This document shows, one piece after another, positions 21,696 to 35,780 of a stretch of DNA of 64,000 bases. The position numbers and the translations under genes are program-made. Within the stretch, counting starts at the first letter, position 1, and each line of letters starts with the position of its first letter. The stretch covers positions 1 through 64,000 of the forward strand of contig JBBHKE010002705.1 in assembly GCA_037447655.1 (NCBI GenBank). Reading direction: 5' to 3'. The notes under the pieces were generated by a model. The model was not told the DNA's origin, made no database searches, and saw nothing but the letters and a program-made list of their open reading frames with translations. The DNA is from Zygnema cylindricum. Taxonomy: Eukaryota > Streptophyta > Zygnematophyceae > Zygnematales > Zygnemataceae.

Positions 21696-24600
21696 GTAAC
21701 AAACACTTTATATTGTTAACGCTGACAAAAATAGTTAAAAAAAGCCCTAAACCATGTTTCTAACACAAATTTGAGTTTGCGCTAACAAAGATATTTGTAT
21801 CAAACAACGTTTATTGTTATTGGTCCGAAAAAAAGGTAAAATAAACTCCGAGCCATGTTTATAACACAAGTTTTTGTTTGCGCTAACAACAATAGTGGTA
21901 TAAACTCTTTCTATTGTTAAAGCTCACAAAAATAGTTAAAAAAAAACCCTAAACCATGTTTCTAAAACAAAGTTGAGTTTGCCCTAACAAACATATTTGT
22001 AACAAACAACGTTTATTGTTCGCGGTCACAAAAAGAGGTAATATATATCCCAAACCATGTTTATAACACAAGTTTGTGTTTGTGCTAACAACAATAGAGG
22101 TAACGAACACTTTACATTGTTTACGCTCACAAAAATGGTTATGAAAAACCTTAAACCATGTTTCTAACACAAATTTCAGTTTGCGCTAACAAAGATTTTT
22201 GAAACAGACAACGTTTATTGTTCGCGGTCACAAAAAAACGTAAAATATACCCCGAACCATGTTTATAACACAAGTTTGTGTTTGCGCTAACAACAATAGT
22301 AGTAACAAACACTTTATATTAGTAACGCTCACAAAAATAGTTAAAAAAAACCTTAAACCAAGTTTCTAACACAAATTTGAGTTTGGGCTCACAAACATAT
22401 GTGTAACAAACAACGTTTATTGTTCGCGGTAACAAAAAGAGGTAGAATAAACTCCAAACCATGTTTATAACACAAATTTGTGTTTGCGCTAACAACAATA
22501 GTGGTAACAAACTCTTTATATTGTTAAGGCTCACAAAAATAGTAAAAAAAAACCCTAACCACGTTTCTATCACAAATTTGAGTTTGCGCTAACAAAGATA
22601 TTTGTAACAAACAATGTTTATTGTTCGCGGTCACAAAAAAAGATATATTAAACTCCGTATAATGTTTGTAACACAAGTTTGGGTTAGCGCTAACAACAAC
22701 AGTGGAAAGAAACACTTTATATTGTTAACGCTAAAAAAAATATATAAAAAAAAACCCTAAACCATGTTTCTAACACAAATTTGAGTTTGCGCTAACAAAG
22801 ATATTTGTAACAAACAACGTTAATTGTTCGCGTTCATAAAAACAGGTAAAAAAAACTCCGAACCATGTTTATAACAAAAGTTTGTGTTTGCGCTAACAAC
22901 AATAATGGTTACAAACTCTTTATATTGTTAAGGCTCACAAAAATAGTTTAAAAAATCCCTAACACTGTTTCAACACAAATTGGAGTTTGCGCTAGCAAAG
23001 ATATTTGTAACAAACAACGTTTATTATTCGCGGTCATAAAAAGAGGTAAAATATACTCCAAACCATGTTTATAACACAAGTTTGTGTTTGCACGAACAAC
23101 AATAGTGGTAACAAACACTTTATATTGTTAAAGCTCAAAATAATAGTTAAAAAAAACCCTAAACCAAGTTTCTAACATAAATTTGAGTTTGCGATAACAA
23201 AGATATTTGTAACAAACAACGTTTCTTGTTCGCGGTCACAAAAAGAGAAAGAATAAACTCCAAACCAAGTTTATAACAGAAGTTTGTGTTTGCACGAAAA
23301 CCAATAGTGGTAACAAACACTTTATATTGTTAACTCTCACAAAAATAAGTTAAAAAAAACGGTAAACCCTATTTTTAACACAAATTTGAGTTTGCGCTAA
23401 CAAAGATATTTGTAATAAACTGTGTTTATTGTTCACGATCAGAAAAAGAGGAAAAAAAAAATCCGGAAATGTTAAAACAAAAGTTTGGGTTTGCGCTAAC
23501 AAGAATAGTGGTAAAAAACTCTTTAACGCTCCTAAAAATAGTTAAAAAAAAACCCTAAACCATGTTTCTAACAAATATTTGAGTTTGCACTAACAAAGAT
23601 ATTTGTAACAAACAACGTTTATTGTTCGCGGTCACAAAAAAAGGTAGAATAAACTCCGAACCATGTTTATAACACAAGTTGGTGTTTGCGCCAACAAAAA
23701 TATTGGTAACAAATACTTTATATTGTTAACGCTCACAAAAATAGTTAAATTAAAAACCTAAACCATGTTTCTAACACAAATTTGAGTTTGCCCTAGCAAA
23801 GATATTTGTAACAAACAACATTTATTGTTCATGGTCACAAAAAGAGGTAAAATAAACTCCGAACCATGTTTATAACACAAAATTGTGTTTTCGCTAACAA
23901 CAACAATGGTCACACACTCTTTATATTGTTAACGCTCACAAAAATAGTTTAGAAAAAACCCTTAACCATGTTTCCAACACAAATTTAAGTTTGTGCTAAC
24001 AAACATATTGGTAACAAACAACGTTTATTGTTCGCGGTCACAAAAAGATGTAAAATAAACTCCGAACCATGTTTATAACACAAGTTTGTGTTTGCGCTAA
24101 CAACAATAGTGGTAACAAACACTTTATATTGTTAACACTCATTAAAATAGTTAAATAAAAACCCTAAACCATGTTTGTAACACAAATTTGAGTTTGCGCT
24201 AACAAAGATATTTGTAACAAATTGCGTTTATTGTTCGCGGCCACAAAAAGGGGTAGAATAAACTCCGAACCATGTTCATAACACAAGTTTGTGTTTGTGC
24301 TAACAACAATAGTGGTAACAAAAACTTTATATTGTTAACACTCACAAAAATAGTTAAAAAAAACCCTAAACCATGTTTCTCATACAAATTTGAGTTTTCG
24401 CTAACAAAGATATTTGTAACAAACAATGTTTATTGGTCATGGTCACAAAAAGAGGTAAAATAAACTCTGAACCATGTTTATAACACAAGTTTGTGTTTGC
24501 GCTAACAACAATAGTGGTAACAAACACTTTATATTGTTAACGCTCACAAAAATAGTTAAAAAAAACCCTAAACAATGTTTCTAACTCAAATTTGAGTTTG

Positions 24601-26033
24601 AGCTAACAAAGATATTTGTAACAAACAACGTTTATTGTTCGCCGTCACAAAAAGTGGTAAAGAAAACTCTGAATCATGTATAGAACACAAGTTTGTGTTT
24701 GCGCTAACAAGAATAGTGGTAACAAACACTTTAAATTGTTAACGCTCACAAAAAAATTTAAAAAAAACCTTAAACCATGTTTGTAACACAAAATTGAGTT
24801 TTCCCTAACAAACTTATTTGTAACAAACAATGTTTATTTTTCGCAGTCACAAAAAGAGGTAAAATAAATTCTAAACCATGTTTATAACACAAGTTTGTGT
24901 TTGCGCTAACAAAAATACTGGTAAAAAATACCTTATATTGTTAATGCTCACAAAAATAGTTAAAAAAAGCCCTAAACCATGTTTCTAACACAAAATTGAA
25001 TTTGTACTAACAAAGATATTGTTACAAACAACGTTTATTGTTTGCAGTCCAAAAAAAAGGTAAAATAAACTCCGAACCATGTTTCTAACACAAATTTGAG
25101 TTTGCGCTAACAAACATATTTGTAAAAAACAACGTTTATTGTCCGCGGTCACATAAAGAGGTAAAATAAACTTTGAACCATGTATATAAACAAGTTTGTG
25201 TTTGCGCTAAAAAGAATAGTGGTAACAAACACTTTATATTGTTAACGCTCACAAAAATAATTAAAAAAACCCCTAAACCATATTCCTAACACAAATTTGA
25301 GTTTGCCCTAACAAAGATATTTGTAACAAACAGCGTTTATTGTTCGCGGTCACATGAAGAGGTAAAATAAACTTTGAACCATGTATATAAACAAATTTGT
25401 GTTTCCGTTAACAACAATAGTGGTAACAAACACTTTATATTGTAAACCCTCACAAAAATAGTTAGAGAAAAGCCTAAACCATGTTTCTAACACAAATTTG
25501 AATTTGCGCTAACAAAGATATTTACATTAAACAACGTTTATTGTTCACGGTCCCACAAAGAGGTGAAATAAAATGCGAACCATGTTTTTAACACAAGTTT
25601 GTGTTTGCGCTAACAACAATAGTGGTAACAAACACTCTATATTGTTAAGGCTCACAAAAATAGTTAAAAAAAACCTTAAACCATGTTTCTAACACAAATT
25701 TGAGTTTGCGCTAACAAAGATATTTGTAATAAACAACGTTTATTGTTTGCAATCACAAAAAGAGGTAAAATAAACTTTGAACCATGTTTATAACACAAAC
25801 TTGTGTTAGCGCTAACAACAATAGTGGTAAAAAACTCTTTCTATTGTTAACGCTCACAAAAATAAGTAAAAAAAACCCTTAACCATGTTTCTAACACAAA
25901 TTTGAGTTTGCGCTAACAAAGATATTTTTAAAAAACAACGTTTATTGTTCACGGTCCCACAAAGAGGTGAAATAAAATGAAAACTATGTTAATAACACAA
26001 GTTTGTGTTAGCGCTAACAACAGTAGTGGTAAC
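21696..26033. repeat. Satellite array, segment 4
   Basis: About 21 dimers. It contains the end of the first and the start of the second copy of a large tandem duplication. At about 25080 an a-type unit passes directly into a b-type 3' half (CTCCGAACCATGTTTCTAAC), a hybrid subunit expected from unequal exchange between the two related halves. Confidence 0.92.
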
Positions 26034-26313
26034 TGTTGTCCATAGCCTATTTCAGCCATGGACTACACTCGGAAGCCCCACAGACTACCCCTTAAACAGC
26101 TGTGTTTCAGACGTCACAGATTACTCCACAATAAACAACGATCCGCCGTCCATTTGTCAATGCTTGTACCCGCCACTCAGTGAGTCTTTTACATCACTTT
26201 AGTTATATCCGTTTGTTCGCTCCCCCAATCCATGAATCCATTCAAACCTCCACATTAAATTCCATGGCACACGAAATGTCGCGTACGCACGAAACAAACT
26301 TTTCAAAACAACA
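26034..26313 (-). repeat. Duplicated, internally deleted solo LTR S2
   Basis: 280 bp. Same ends, same GTAAC flanks and same satellite context as S1, but with about 829 bp missing from the middle: the join falls after AATAAACAA and resumes at CGATCCGCCG. S2 is therefore a copy of S1 made by duplication of the array, not a second insertion. Confidence 0.9.
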
Positions 26314-28812
26314 GTAACAAACACTTTATATTGTTAACGCTGACAAAAATAGTTAAAAAAAGCCCTAAACCATGTTTCTAACACAAATTTGAGTTTGCGC
26401 TAACAAAGATATTTGTATCAAACAACGTTTATTGTTATTGGTCCGAAAAAGAGGTAAAATAAACTCCGAGCCATGTTTATAACACAAGTTTTTGTTTGCG
26501 CTAACAACAATAGTGGTAACAAACTCTTTTTATTGTTAAAGCTCACAAAAATAGTTAAAAAAAACCCTAAACCATGTTTCTAAAACAAATTTGAGTTTGC
26601 ACTAACAAACATATTTGTAACAAACAACGTTTATTGTTCGCGGTCACAAAAAGAGGTAATAAAAATCTCGAACCATGTTTATAACACAAGTTTGTGTTTG
26701 CGCTAACAACAATAGAGGTAACGAACACTTTACATTGTTTACGCTCACAAAAATGGTTATGTAAAACCTTAAACCATGTTTCTAACACAAATTTCAGTTT
26801 GCGCAAACAAAGATTTTTGAAATAGACAACGTTTATTGTTCGCGGTCACAAAAAAACGTAAAATATACCCCGAACCATGTTGATAACACAAGTTTGTGTT
26901 TGCGCTAACAACAATAGTAATAACAAACACTTTATATTAGTAACGCTCACAAAAATAGTTAAATAAAACACTTAACCATGTTTCTAACTCAAGTTTGAGT
27001 TTCAGCTAACAAATATATTTGTAAGAAAAAAGCTTTATTAATCGCGGTCACAAAAAGAGGTAAAATAAACTCCGAACAATGTTTATAATACAAGTTTGTG
27101 TTTGCGTTAACAACAATAGTTGTAACAAACACCTTATATTGTTAACGCTCACAAAAATAGTTAAAAAAAACCCTAAACCAAGTTTCTAACACAAATTTGA
27201 GTTTGGGCTCACAAACATATTTGTAACAAACAACGTTTATTGTTCGCGGTAACAAAAAGAGGTAGAATAAACTCCAAACCATGTTTATAACACAAATTTG
27301 TGTTTACGCTAACAACAATAGTGGTAACAAACTCTTTATATTGTTAAGGCTCACAAAAATAGTAAAAAAAAACCCTAACCACGTTTCTAACACAAATTTG
27401 AGTTTGGGCTCACAAACATATTTGTAACAAACAACGTTTAATGTTCGCGGTAACAAAAAGAGGTAGAATAAACTCCAAACCATGTTTATAACACAAATTT
27501 GTGTTTGCGCTAACAACAATAGTGGTAACAAACTCTTTATATTGTTAAGGCTCACAAAAATAGTAAAAAAAAACCCTAACCACGTTTCTAACACAAATTT
27601 GGGTTTGCGCTAACAACAATAGTGGTAACAAACTCTTTATATTGTTAACTCTCACAAAAATAGTTAAAAAAAACGGTAAACCATATTTTTAAAACAGATT
27701 TGAGTTTGCGCTAACAAAGATATTTGTAACAAATTGTGTTTATTGTTCACGGTCAGAAAAAGAGGAAAAATAAAATCCGGACAATGTTATAACAAAAGTT
27801 TGGGTTTGGACTAATAAGAATAGTGGTAAAAAATTCTTTAACGCTCCTAAAAATAGTTAAAAAAAAACTCTAAACCATGTTTCTAACAAATATTTGAGTT
27901 TGCACTAACAAAGATATTTGTAACAAACAACGTTTATTGTTCGCGGTCACAAAAAAAGGTAGAATAAACTCCAAACCATGTTTATAACAGAAGTTTGTGT
28001 TTGCGCGAACAACAATAGTGGTAACAAACACTTTATATTGATAACGCTCACAATAATAGTTAAAAAAAACCCAAAACAATGTTTTTAACACAAATTTGAG
28101 TTTGGGCTAACAAACATATTTGTAACATACATCGTCTATTGTTTGCGGTAACAAAAAGAGGTAAAATAAACTCCGAACCATGTTTATAACACAAGTTTGT
28201 GTTTGCGCTAATAACCATAGTGGTAACAAACACTTTATATTGTTATCGCTCACAAAAATAGTCAAAAAAAACCCTAAACTATGTTTCTAACACAAATTTG
28301 AGTTTGGGCTAACAAACATATTTGTAACAAACAACGTTTATTGTTCCCGGTCACAAAATGAGGTAAAATATACTCCGAACCATGTTTATAACACAAGTTT
28401 GTGTTTGCGCTAACAACAATAGTGGTAACAAACACTATATATTGTTAACGCTCACAAAAATATATAAAAAAAATCCCTAAACCACGTTTCTAACACAAAT
28501 TGCGCTAATAAAGATATTTGTAACATTTAACGTTTATTGTTCCCAGTCATAAAAAGTGGTAAACCAAACTCCGAATCATGTTTAGAACACAAGTTTGTGT
28601 TTGCGCTAACAAAAATAGTAGTTACAAACACTTTATATTGTTAACGCTCACAAAAAGATTTAAAAAAATCCCTTAACCATGTTCTTAACATAAATTTGAG
28701 TTTGCGCTAACAAACATATTTGTAAAAAAAAAGCTTTATTGTTCGCTATCACAAAAATAGGTAGAATAAACTCCGAACCATATTTATAACACAAGTTTGT
28801 GTTTGCGCTAAC
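26314..28812. repeat. Satellite array, segment 5
   Basis: About 12 dimers. A unit with GGGCTCACAAACATATTTG and AACCACGTTTCTAAC is tandemly repeated at about 27180-27590, followed by a b-to-b junction near 27600 in which subunit a is skipped. Confidence 0.92.
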
Positions 28813-28937
28813 ATTCGGGTAGATACTACAAAAATCATCTACACTAAATTTGGTCAATATTGAACAGTTGGTATTCTAAAAATATTCTAAGTCCTAGACT
28901 CAAATTTCTAAGACTTACTAAAGCTTACTTTTCAATA
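28813..28937 (-). repeat. LTR scrap in satellite
   Basis: About 125 bp of non-satellite DNA interrupting one unit. It contains the complement of the shared LTR motif (ATTCTAAGTCCTA near 28885-28897) and AAAGCTTACTTTTCAATA, resembling an LTR start. No clear duplication flanks it. Most likely a deleted solo LTR. Confidence 0.5.
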
Positions 28938-31900
28938 CTAACAAAGATGTTTATAACAAACAGCGATATTGTTCGAGGTCAAAAAACAAGAAAAATCAAC
29001 TCCGAACCATGTTTACAACACAAGTTTGTGTTTGCGCAAACAAACACAGTGGTATCAAACATTTTATATTTTTATGCCTCACAAAAATAGTTAACAAATA
29101 CATTAAACCATGTTTCTAGTACAAATATGAGTTTGCGCTAACAAAGATATTTATAACAAACAACGTTTATTGTTCGCGATCACAAAAATAGGTAAAACTC
29201 ACTACGAACTATGTTTATAACTCAAATTTGTGTTTGCGCTTGCAACAATAGTGGTAACAAACACTTTATATTGTTAACCTTAACAAAAATAGTTATAAAA
29301 CCCTAAAGCACAAATTTGAGTTTGCCCTAACAAAGATATTTGTAACAAACAAGGTTTATTTCTCGCGGTCACAAAAAAATGTAGAATAAACTCCGATCCT
29401 TGTTCATAACACAATATTGTGTTTCTGCAAACAACAATAGTGGTAACAAACACTTTATATTGTTATCGCTCACAAAAATAGTTAAAAAAAACCCTAAACC
29501 ATGTTTCTAACACAAAAATGAGTTTGCGCTAACAAAGATATTTATAACAAACAACGTTTATTATTCGCAATCACAAAAAGAGGTAAAACTCACTCCGAAG
29601 CATGTTTATATCACAAGATTGTGTTTGCTCTAGCAACAATAGTGGTAATAAACAATTTATATTGTTAACCCTCACAAAAATAGTTATAAAACCCTAAAGC
29701 CAAATTTGAGTTTGCCCTAACAAAGATATTTGTAACAAACAACGTTTATTGTTCGGAGTCACAAAAAGAGGTAAAATAATCCTTAAACAATGTTTATAAC
29801 ACAAGTTTGTATTTGCGCTAACAACAATAGTGGTAAGAAACACTTTATATAGTTAACGCTCACAAAAATATTTCAGAAGAACCCTAAACCATGTTTCTAA
29901 CACAAATTTGAGTTTGCGCTAACAAAGACATTTGTATCAAAAATTATTTATTGTTCGCGGTCACAAAAAGAGGTAGAATAAACTCCGAACCATGTTTATA
30001 ACACAAGTTTGTGTTTGCGCTAACAACAATAGTGGTAACAAACTCTTTCTATTGTTAACGCTCACAAAAATAGTTAAAAAAAACCCTAAACCATGTTCTT
30101 AACACAAAATTGAGTTTGCGCTAACAAACATATTTGTAACAAACAACGTTTATTGTTCGCGGTCACAAAAAGAGGTAAAACAATCATTGAACCATGTTTA
30201 TAACACAAGTTTGTGTTTGCGCTTACAACAATAGTAGTAACAAACACTTTATATTGTTAACGCTCACAAAAATAGTTAAAAAAAACCCTAAACCAAGTCT
30301 TAACACAAAATTGAGTTTGCGCTAACAAATGTATGTGTAAAAAAAAGTTTTATTGTTCGCGGTCACAAAAAGAGTTTAAAAAAACTCTAAACCATGTTTA
30401 TAACACAAGTTTATGTTTGCATTAACAACAATAGTAGTAAAAAACTCTTTATATTGTTAACGCTCGAAAAATTATTTGAAAAAAAACTTTAAACCGTGTT
30501 TCTAACACAAATTAGAGTTTGCGCTAACAAACATATTTGTAACAAACAACGTTTATTGTTCGCGGTCACAAAAAGTGGTACACCATACTCCGAATCATGT
30601 TTATAACACAAGTTTGTGTTTGCGCTAACAAAAATAATAGTAAAAAACACTTTATATTGTTAACGCTCACAAAAATAGTTAAAAAAACACCCTAAACCAT
30701 GTTTCTAACACAAATTTAAGTTTGCGCTAACAAAGATATTTGTAACAATTAACGTTTATTGTTCCCAGTCACAAAAAGTGGTAAACCAAACTCCGAATCA
30801 TGTTTAGAACACAAGTTTGTGTTTGCGCTAACAAAAATAATAGTAACAAACACTTTATATTGTTAACGCTCACAAAAAGAGTTAAAAAAAACCCTAAACC
30901 ATGTTGTTAACACAAAATTGAGTTTGCGCTAACAAACATATTTGTAAAAAAAAAAAATTATTGTTCGCTGTCACAAAAAGAGGTAGAATAAACTCCAAAC
31001 CATGTTTCTAACACGAGTTTGTGTTTGCGCCAACATCAATAGTGGTAACAAACACTTTATATTGTTAACGCTCACAAAAATAGTTAAAAAAAACCCTAAA
31101 CCATGTTTCTAACACAAATTTGAGTTTGCGCTAACAAAGATATTTGTAACAAACAACGTTTATTGTTCCCAGTCACAAAAATAGTTAAAAAAAACTCTAA
31201 ACCATGTTTCAAAAACAAATTTGAGTTTGCGCTAACAAAGATATTTGTAACAAACAACGTTTATTGTTCACAGTCACAAAAAGAGGTAGAATAAACTCCA
31301 AACCAAGTTTATAACACAAGTTTGTGTTTGCGCCAACATCAATAGTGGTAACAAACACTTTATATTGTTAACGCTCACAAAAATAGTTAAAAAAAACCCT
31401 AAACTATGTTTCTAACACAAATTTGAGTTTGCGCTAACAAAGATATTTGTAACAAAATACGTTTATTGTTCCCAGTCACAAAAATAGAAAAAAAAAACCC
31501 TAAACCGTGTTTCTAACAAAAATTTGAGTTTGCGCTATTAAAGATATTTGTAACAAACAATGTTTATTGTTTGCGGTCACAAAAAGAGGTAAAATAAACT
31601 CCCAACCATAATTATTACACAAATTTATGTTTGCGCTAACAACAATAGTGGTAACAAACACTTTATATTGTTAACGCTCACAAAAATAGTTAAAAAAATC
31701 CTAAACCATGTTTCTAACACAAATTTGAGTTTGGGCTAACAACGATATTTGTAACAAACGACGTTTATTGTTCGTGGTCACAGAAAGAGGTAAATTAAAC
31801 TCCGAACCATGTTTATAACACAAGTTTATGTTTCCGCAACAACAATAGTGGTAACAAACACTTTGTATTGTTAACGCTCACAAAAATATTTGAAAACAAA

Positions 31901-32061
31901 CCCTAAACCATGTTTCTAACATAGATATGAGTTTGGGCTAACAAACATATTTGTAACAAACAACGTTTATTGTTCACGGTCCCAAAAAGATGTAAAATAA
32001 ACTCTGAACCATGTTTATAACACAAGTTTGTGTTTGCGCTAACAACAACAGTGGTAACAAA
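28938..32061. repeat. Satellite array, segment 6
   Basis: About 15 dimers, including units of three subunits (about 300 bp spacing) at about 31015-31490, where TTGTTCCCAGTCACAAAAATAG marks an a-to-b hybrid repeated at least twice. Confidence 0.92.
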
Positions 32062-32662
32062 TGTTGTTTTGACAACTGCTGGTACTGAGTGTACAATTTT
32101 CATATCATTTGTTCCTAATGAATCAAAATTTACTAAGTCCTACTTTTTTATACACTAAAACTACACTAAGCTGTACGGAGGCATTCTAGCCGTACATCTA
32201 ACACAACAAATACTCTGAATATACCTGTGTACTGAAGGTATGTAATAAACCATATTTTCAACACTAAACAACTAATTCACTATAAACAAAATTATGTTCT
32301 ACCAAATATTTACACCGAAGTTCAGAGAACGTAAAGTGATAGTGATCTAGCCCTGCCTCGTCAGTATATGTTGATGGCTGCTGTCAACCGTCCGATTAGA
32401 GGATTTGACACTGTAGATGTGACTTCAAGAAGTCCCGTGGTCCAGCCGAATTTCCGTACGTCCACGGAGGACATACTCACGCATTTCTCTCAACTGACGA
32501 CGCGTGTCCCAAGTGTGAATGAACCGTGAACTCCCAACATCACTGTCACTATAGTTTCGGTAAGTACTGAACGGAACTCAACTAAAAATAATCTGAAGTC
32601 CGGAACAGCTCTCTCCCTCACAGTTGAGGCATAAAGAGGACTAAAGCCTTCTAAAAACAACA
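32062..32662 (-). repeat. 3' LTR of D, internally deleted
   Basis: 601 bp. Compared with the 5' LTR it lacks the segment between two ACTGA words (positions 36728 and 36965 of the other copy), so the deletion ran between 5-bp direct repeats. The deleted part contains the gag ATG. The polypurine tract TTTAGTGGAG precedes it on the minus strand (32663-32674). Confidence 0.88.
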
Positions 32663-32685
32663 CTCCACTAAAGCTTTAGACTGCG

Positions 32686-34514
32686 CTAGTCACTCAGTCC
32701 ATATGCCTCTCTACAAAACTTCATTTTGGGTGCAGGCAAGGGTTTGGTCATCATATCAACCACCATTTGCTCATCCGGTAAATAACTCAACTTCAAGACT
32801 TTTCCCATCACCTTTTTTCTTACAAAATGTAGCTTTATATCAATGTGTTTACTCCTAAAGTGTTGATTGGGGTTAGATGCAATAACGATTGCTGCCTGAT
32901 TGTCACACCACACTATGTATGGTCTAGATTGCATAAAGAGAAGCTCTTGGAGAAGAGACTTTACCCAAAGTAACTCCTTAACTGCCGAGCTGGCAGCCAT
33001 GTACTTAGCCTCCATGGTAGACTGAGTTGTTACCTTCTGAAGTTTGCTGCTCCAGCAGCAAGTTCCACTTTCGATCTTAAGAATGTATCCGGTGGTGGAG
33101 CGTTGGCTGGGCATATCTATGTAGCTCGCCTCGCTCGATGTATGAATTTTGACTTCCTCTCCACCGAGAGAGAGTCTAAGATTTCGAGTACCTGCTAGAT
33201 AACGAATAACTCTCTTTGCTGCCTCATAGTCGACTTCCTCTGAATTTGCAAGCTTCGGCTCAAGGCTCCAACAGCAACTGCAATGTTTAGACGAGTACAG
33301 TTCATGAAATAGATGAGGCTTCCGAGAATCTGCCTGTAAGGAATGGAGGACATATAATCTGCCTCCCCTGAATCCAAAAGATCATCAACTAAAACACCAC
33401 CATCCGTTTTCGTACCCTCCAACTTCTGCCTGAATTTCATAGGGGTGGCACTCCCCTTTGCTTATCACATACCAAACTTCTTTAGCATGTTGTAGATTGC
33501 TTCTTTCTGAGTTAGATAAATTATTCGCTGTTTCCTATCTCTTTTTACTTGAATTCCTAGAATATACTTAGCCTCACCCAAGTCCTTCATTTCAAACCAA
33601 GAATTCAGATCTGATTTTATTTTATTAATTTCATTGATAGATTTGCTAATCTACAGCAAATCATCTATATATACTGCCACATAAATCAATCCATCCTCAC
33701 CTTGCATTACATAGACTGAGTGATCTGAACTGATCCTGGTAAAGCCAAGATTGGTTAAAAACTCATCTAACTTCAGGTTCCATTGTCTCGTAGCCTGTTT
33801 TAGACCATACAAGGACTTCAACAATTTACAGACCAAATTTTCTTTCCCTTTTTCTACATACATCTCTAGCTGCTTCATATAAATTACTTCTTCCAAATCA
33901 CCATGCAAGAAAGCCGTCTTAACGTCCATCTGATGCAATTCTATATCCTCTATTGAAGCGAACCACTGAAGAGAAGGTCTCTTTATAATCGATTCCCTCC
34001 TTCTGACTAAATACCTTAGCGACCACTATAGCTTTATATTTCTCAATTGTGTTATCACAATTCAATTTTAATTTGAAGACCCACTTACAACCCATAGCTT
34101 TTCGATTCGGTGGGAGCTCCACAAGTTCCCAAGTTTGGGCTTCCATAATTGACTTTATCTCATCATTTGCAGCTGAGATCCAATGATCCTTTTCAGGAAC
34201 GGGAAAGGCTTCCTGAATAGTAAGCGGTTCCGCTGTGCTTGCAGAAAAAGCACTCTCCACTCAGTCGCCTCGAAGGCGACTGCTTTGCCTTTTTCCCCCG
34301 GAAAATCTGACGCGAGAACTGTTGGTCTCCTAGCGTTCAGTAGAGGGCGTGTAGTAGTAGGAGCACCTCCAAAAGTAGGATTTGACGGCCCGGAGACATT
34401 CGGAAGAGAGGTAGTGGAAGGAGAAGGAGATGGAGTAAAAGGTACCTGCTCAAGAATGATATACTCTTGTATTTTCTCATTCATTTCAGCCTCATCCATT
34501 CTAAAAACATCCAC
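32686..34514 (-). pseudogene. copia RT and RNase H (D)
   Basis: RT motifs run from the ERYKA-like segment (YKAIVVAKVFSQKEG) and MDVKTAFLHGDLEE to the catalytic YIDD (near 33660), after which a stop replaces a residue in LL-ISKS. RNase H shows MNCTRLNIAVAVGALSRSL, RSTTGYILKIESGTCCW, STMEAKYMA and WCDNQAA, ending at KFCREAYGLSD. Several frameshifts separate the pieces (34260/33919, 33651/33440, 33195/33114). The upstream part contains a Ser/Pro/Thr-rich linker typical of the copia integrase-RT spacer. Confidence 0.87.
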
Positions 34515-35780
34515 AGATTGACTCTCTTCTATAATCTGAATGTTCTTCGCTGTCTGAAGGCATCCTCTTTAAGGGTTGTACACTCTATAGCCTGTTGATT
34601 CATCATCATAGCCTAAGAAAACACCAGGTACAAATTTTTGACTAAGCTTCCAATTAGGAAGATAATCCAAGATAATGCATTTGCTACCGAATACTCTAAA
34701 TGTCTAACATTTGGTTTTCTGCCTGTCCATACTTTATAAGGTGTTTTACCCTTAACCGCCCAGGTTTCTAGTCTGTTTCTGATGTAGGAAGTACAATCAA
34801 AATCTTCCCCCCAAAACTTTGGATCCACACCTTTATCGGCCATCATAGAGCGAGCATATTTAGTCAATGTCCGATTAAGTCTCTCGGCCACACCATTTTG
34901 TTTTGGTGTGTACGGAGCAGTAAATTCACGGGAGATGCTGTTTTTTTTTCAAAAAATCAGCAAATGCATGGGATATATACTCTCCACGATTATACGTCCT
35001 TAAAGCAATAATAGATTTGCCGTGAAGTTTCTCCGCCCAGATTTTGTAGTGTTTAAAGTGAGTGAAAACTTTGCTCTTCTCTATCATGAAGTATACGCGA
35101 CTGTACCGAGAGTAGTTGTTTGTAAAGGTGACAAAGTAGCGGCTGCCACCAAGAAAAAAAACTTTGGAAGGGCGAAAGACATCAAAGTGAATAATACCAA
35201 GGAGATCTGTGGCTCGATGATCAAAAACTTGTGGGAGGGGAAGCTTGTGAAGCTTTTCGAGAGCACAACCATCACAAATATGAGACTCTTTTTGATCGAG
35301 CTTGACTCCCTCTATCATATCATTCTTTATCATCTTAGTAAGTCTCTCATGATACACATAACCAAGTCTTTTATGCCACAAAGCATTATCAAATAGGACA
35401 CTGCAGTAAGCAGAATCAATTTTATTAGCCAGGTCTATGCGGTGCAAAATGTTTGGGCCTCTAGTTCCTACTAGAGCTACTATTCCATCCTTGCTTACTA
35501 TTTTTTTGCCATTTTTTTGGAGAACCTCAAAGCCTTTGCTTTCAGCTACAGACGTAGAAAACAGATTTTTCTTAAACTTTGGGACATACAAGACATCGTA
35601 CAGAGTTCTCTTAACAACCTTTCCATCTATCACACAATCCAGATCTATATTTCCTTTGGCATTTGATTCAACAGCATAGCCACAAGCATAAAAGATCTGA
35701 AGTAAAGAAATATGAGACATCTCCTTAAACCAAGACTTGTTCCAGCCATGTGTGGAGAGCTGCCGGAATCCATTATCCAT
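34515..35780 (-). pseudogene. copia protease and integrase (D)
   Basis: The protease site D-S-G-S-S lies near 35750-35775, but in another frame from the downstream ORF. That ORF (35780 to 34926) holds YACGYAVESNAKG, the zinc domain (HKRLGYVYHERL, CDGCALEKLH), the first Asp in HFDVFRP and RTYNRGEYISH, where the usual SDNGGEY is changed so that the second Asp is lost. The next piece (34891-34613) has ERLNRTLTKYARSMM with the catalytic Glu, and FWGEDFDCTSYIRNR. Not functional. Confidence 0.85.
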
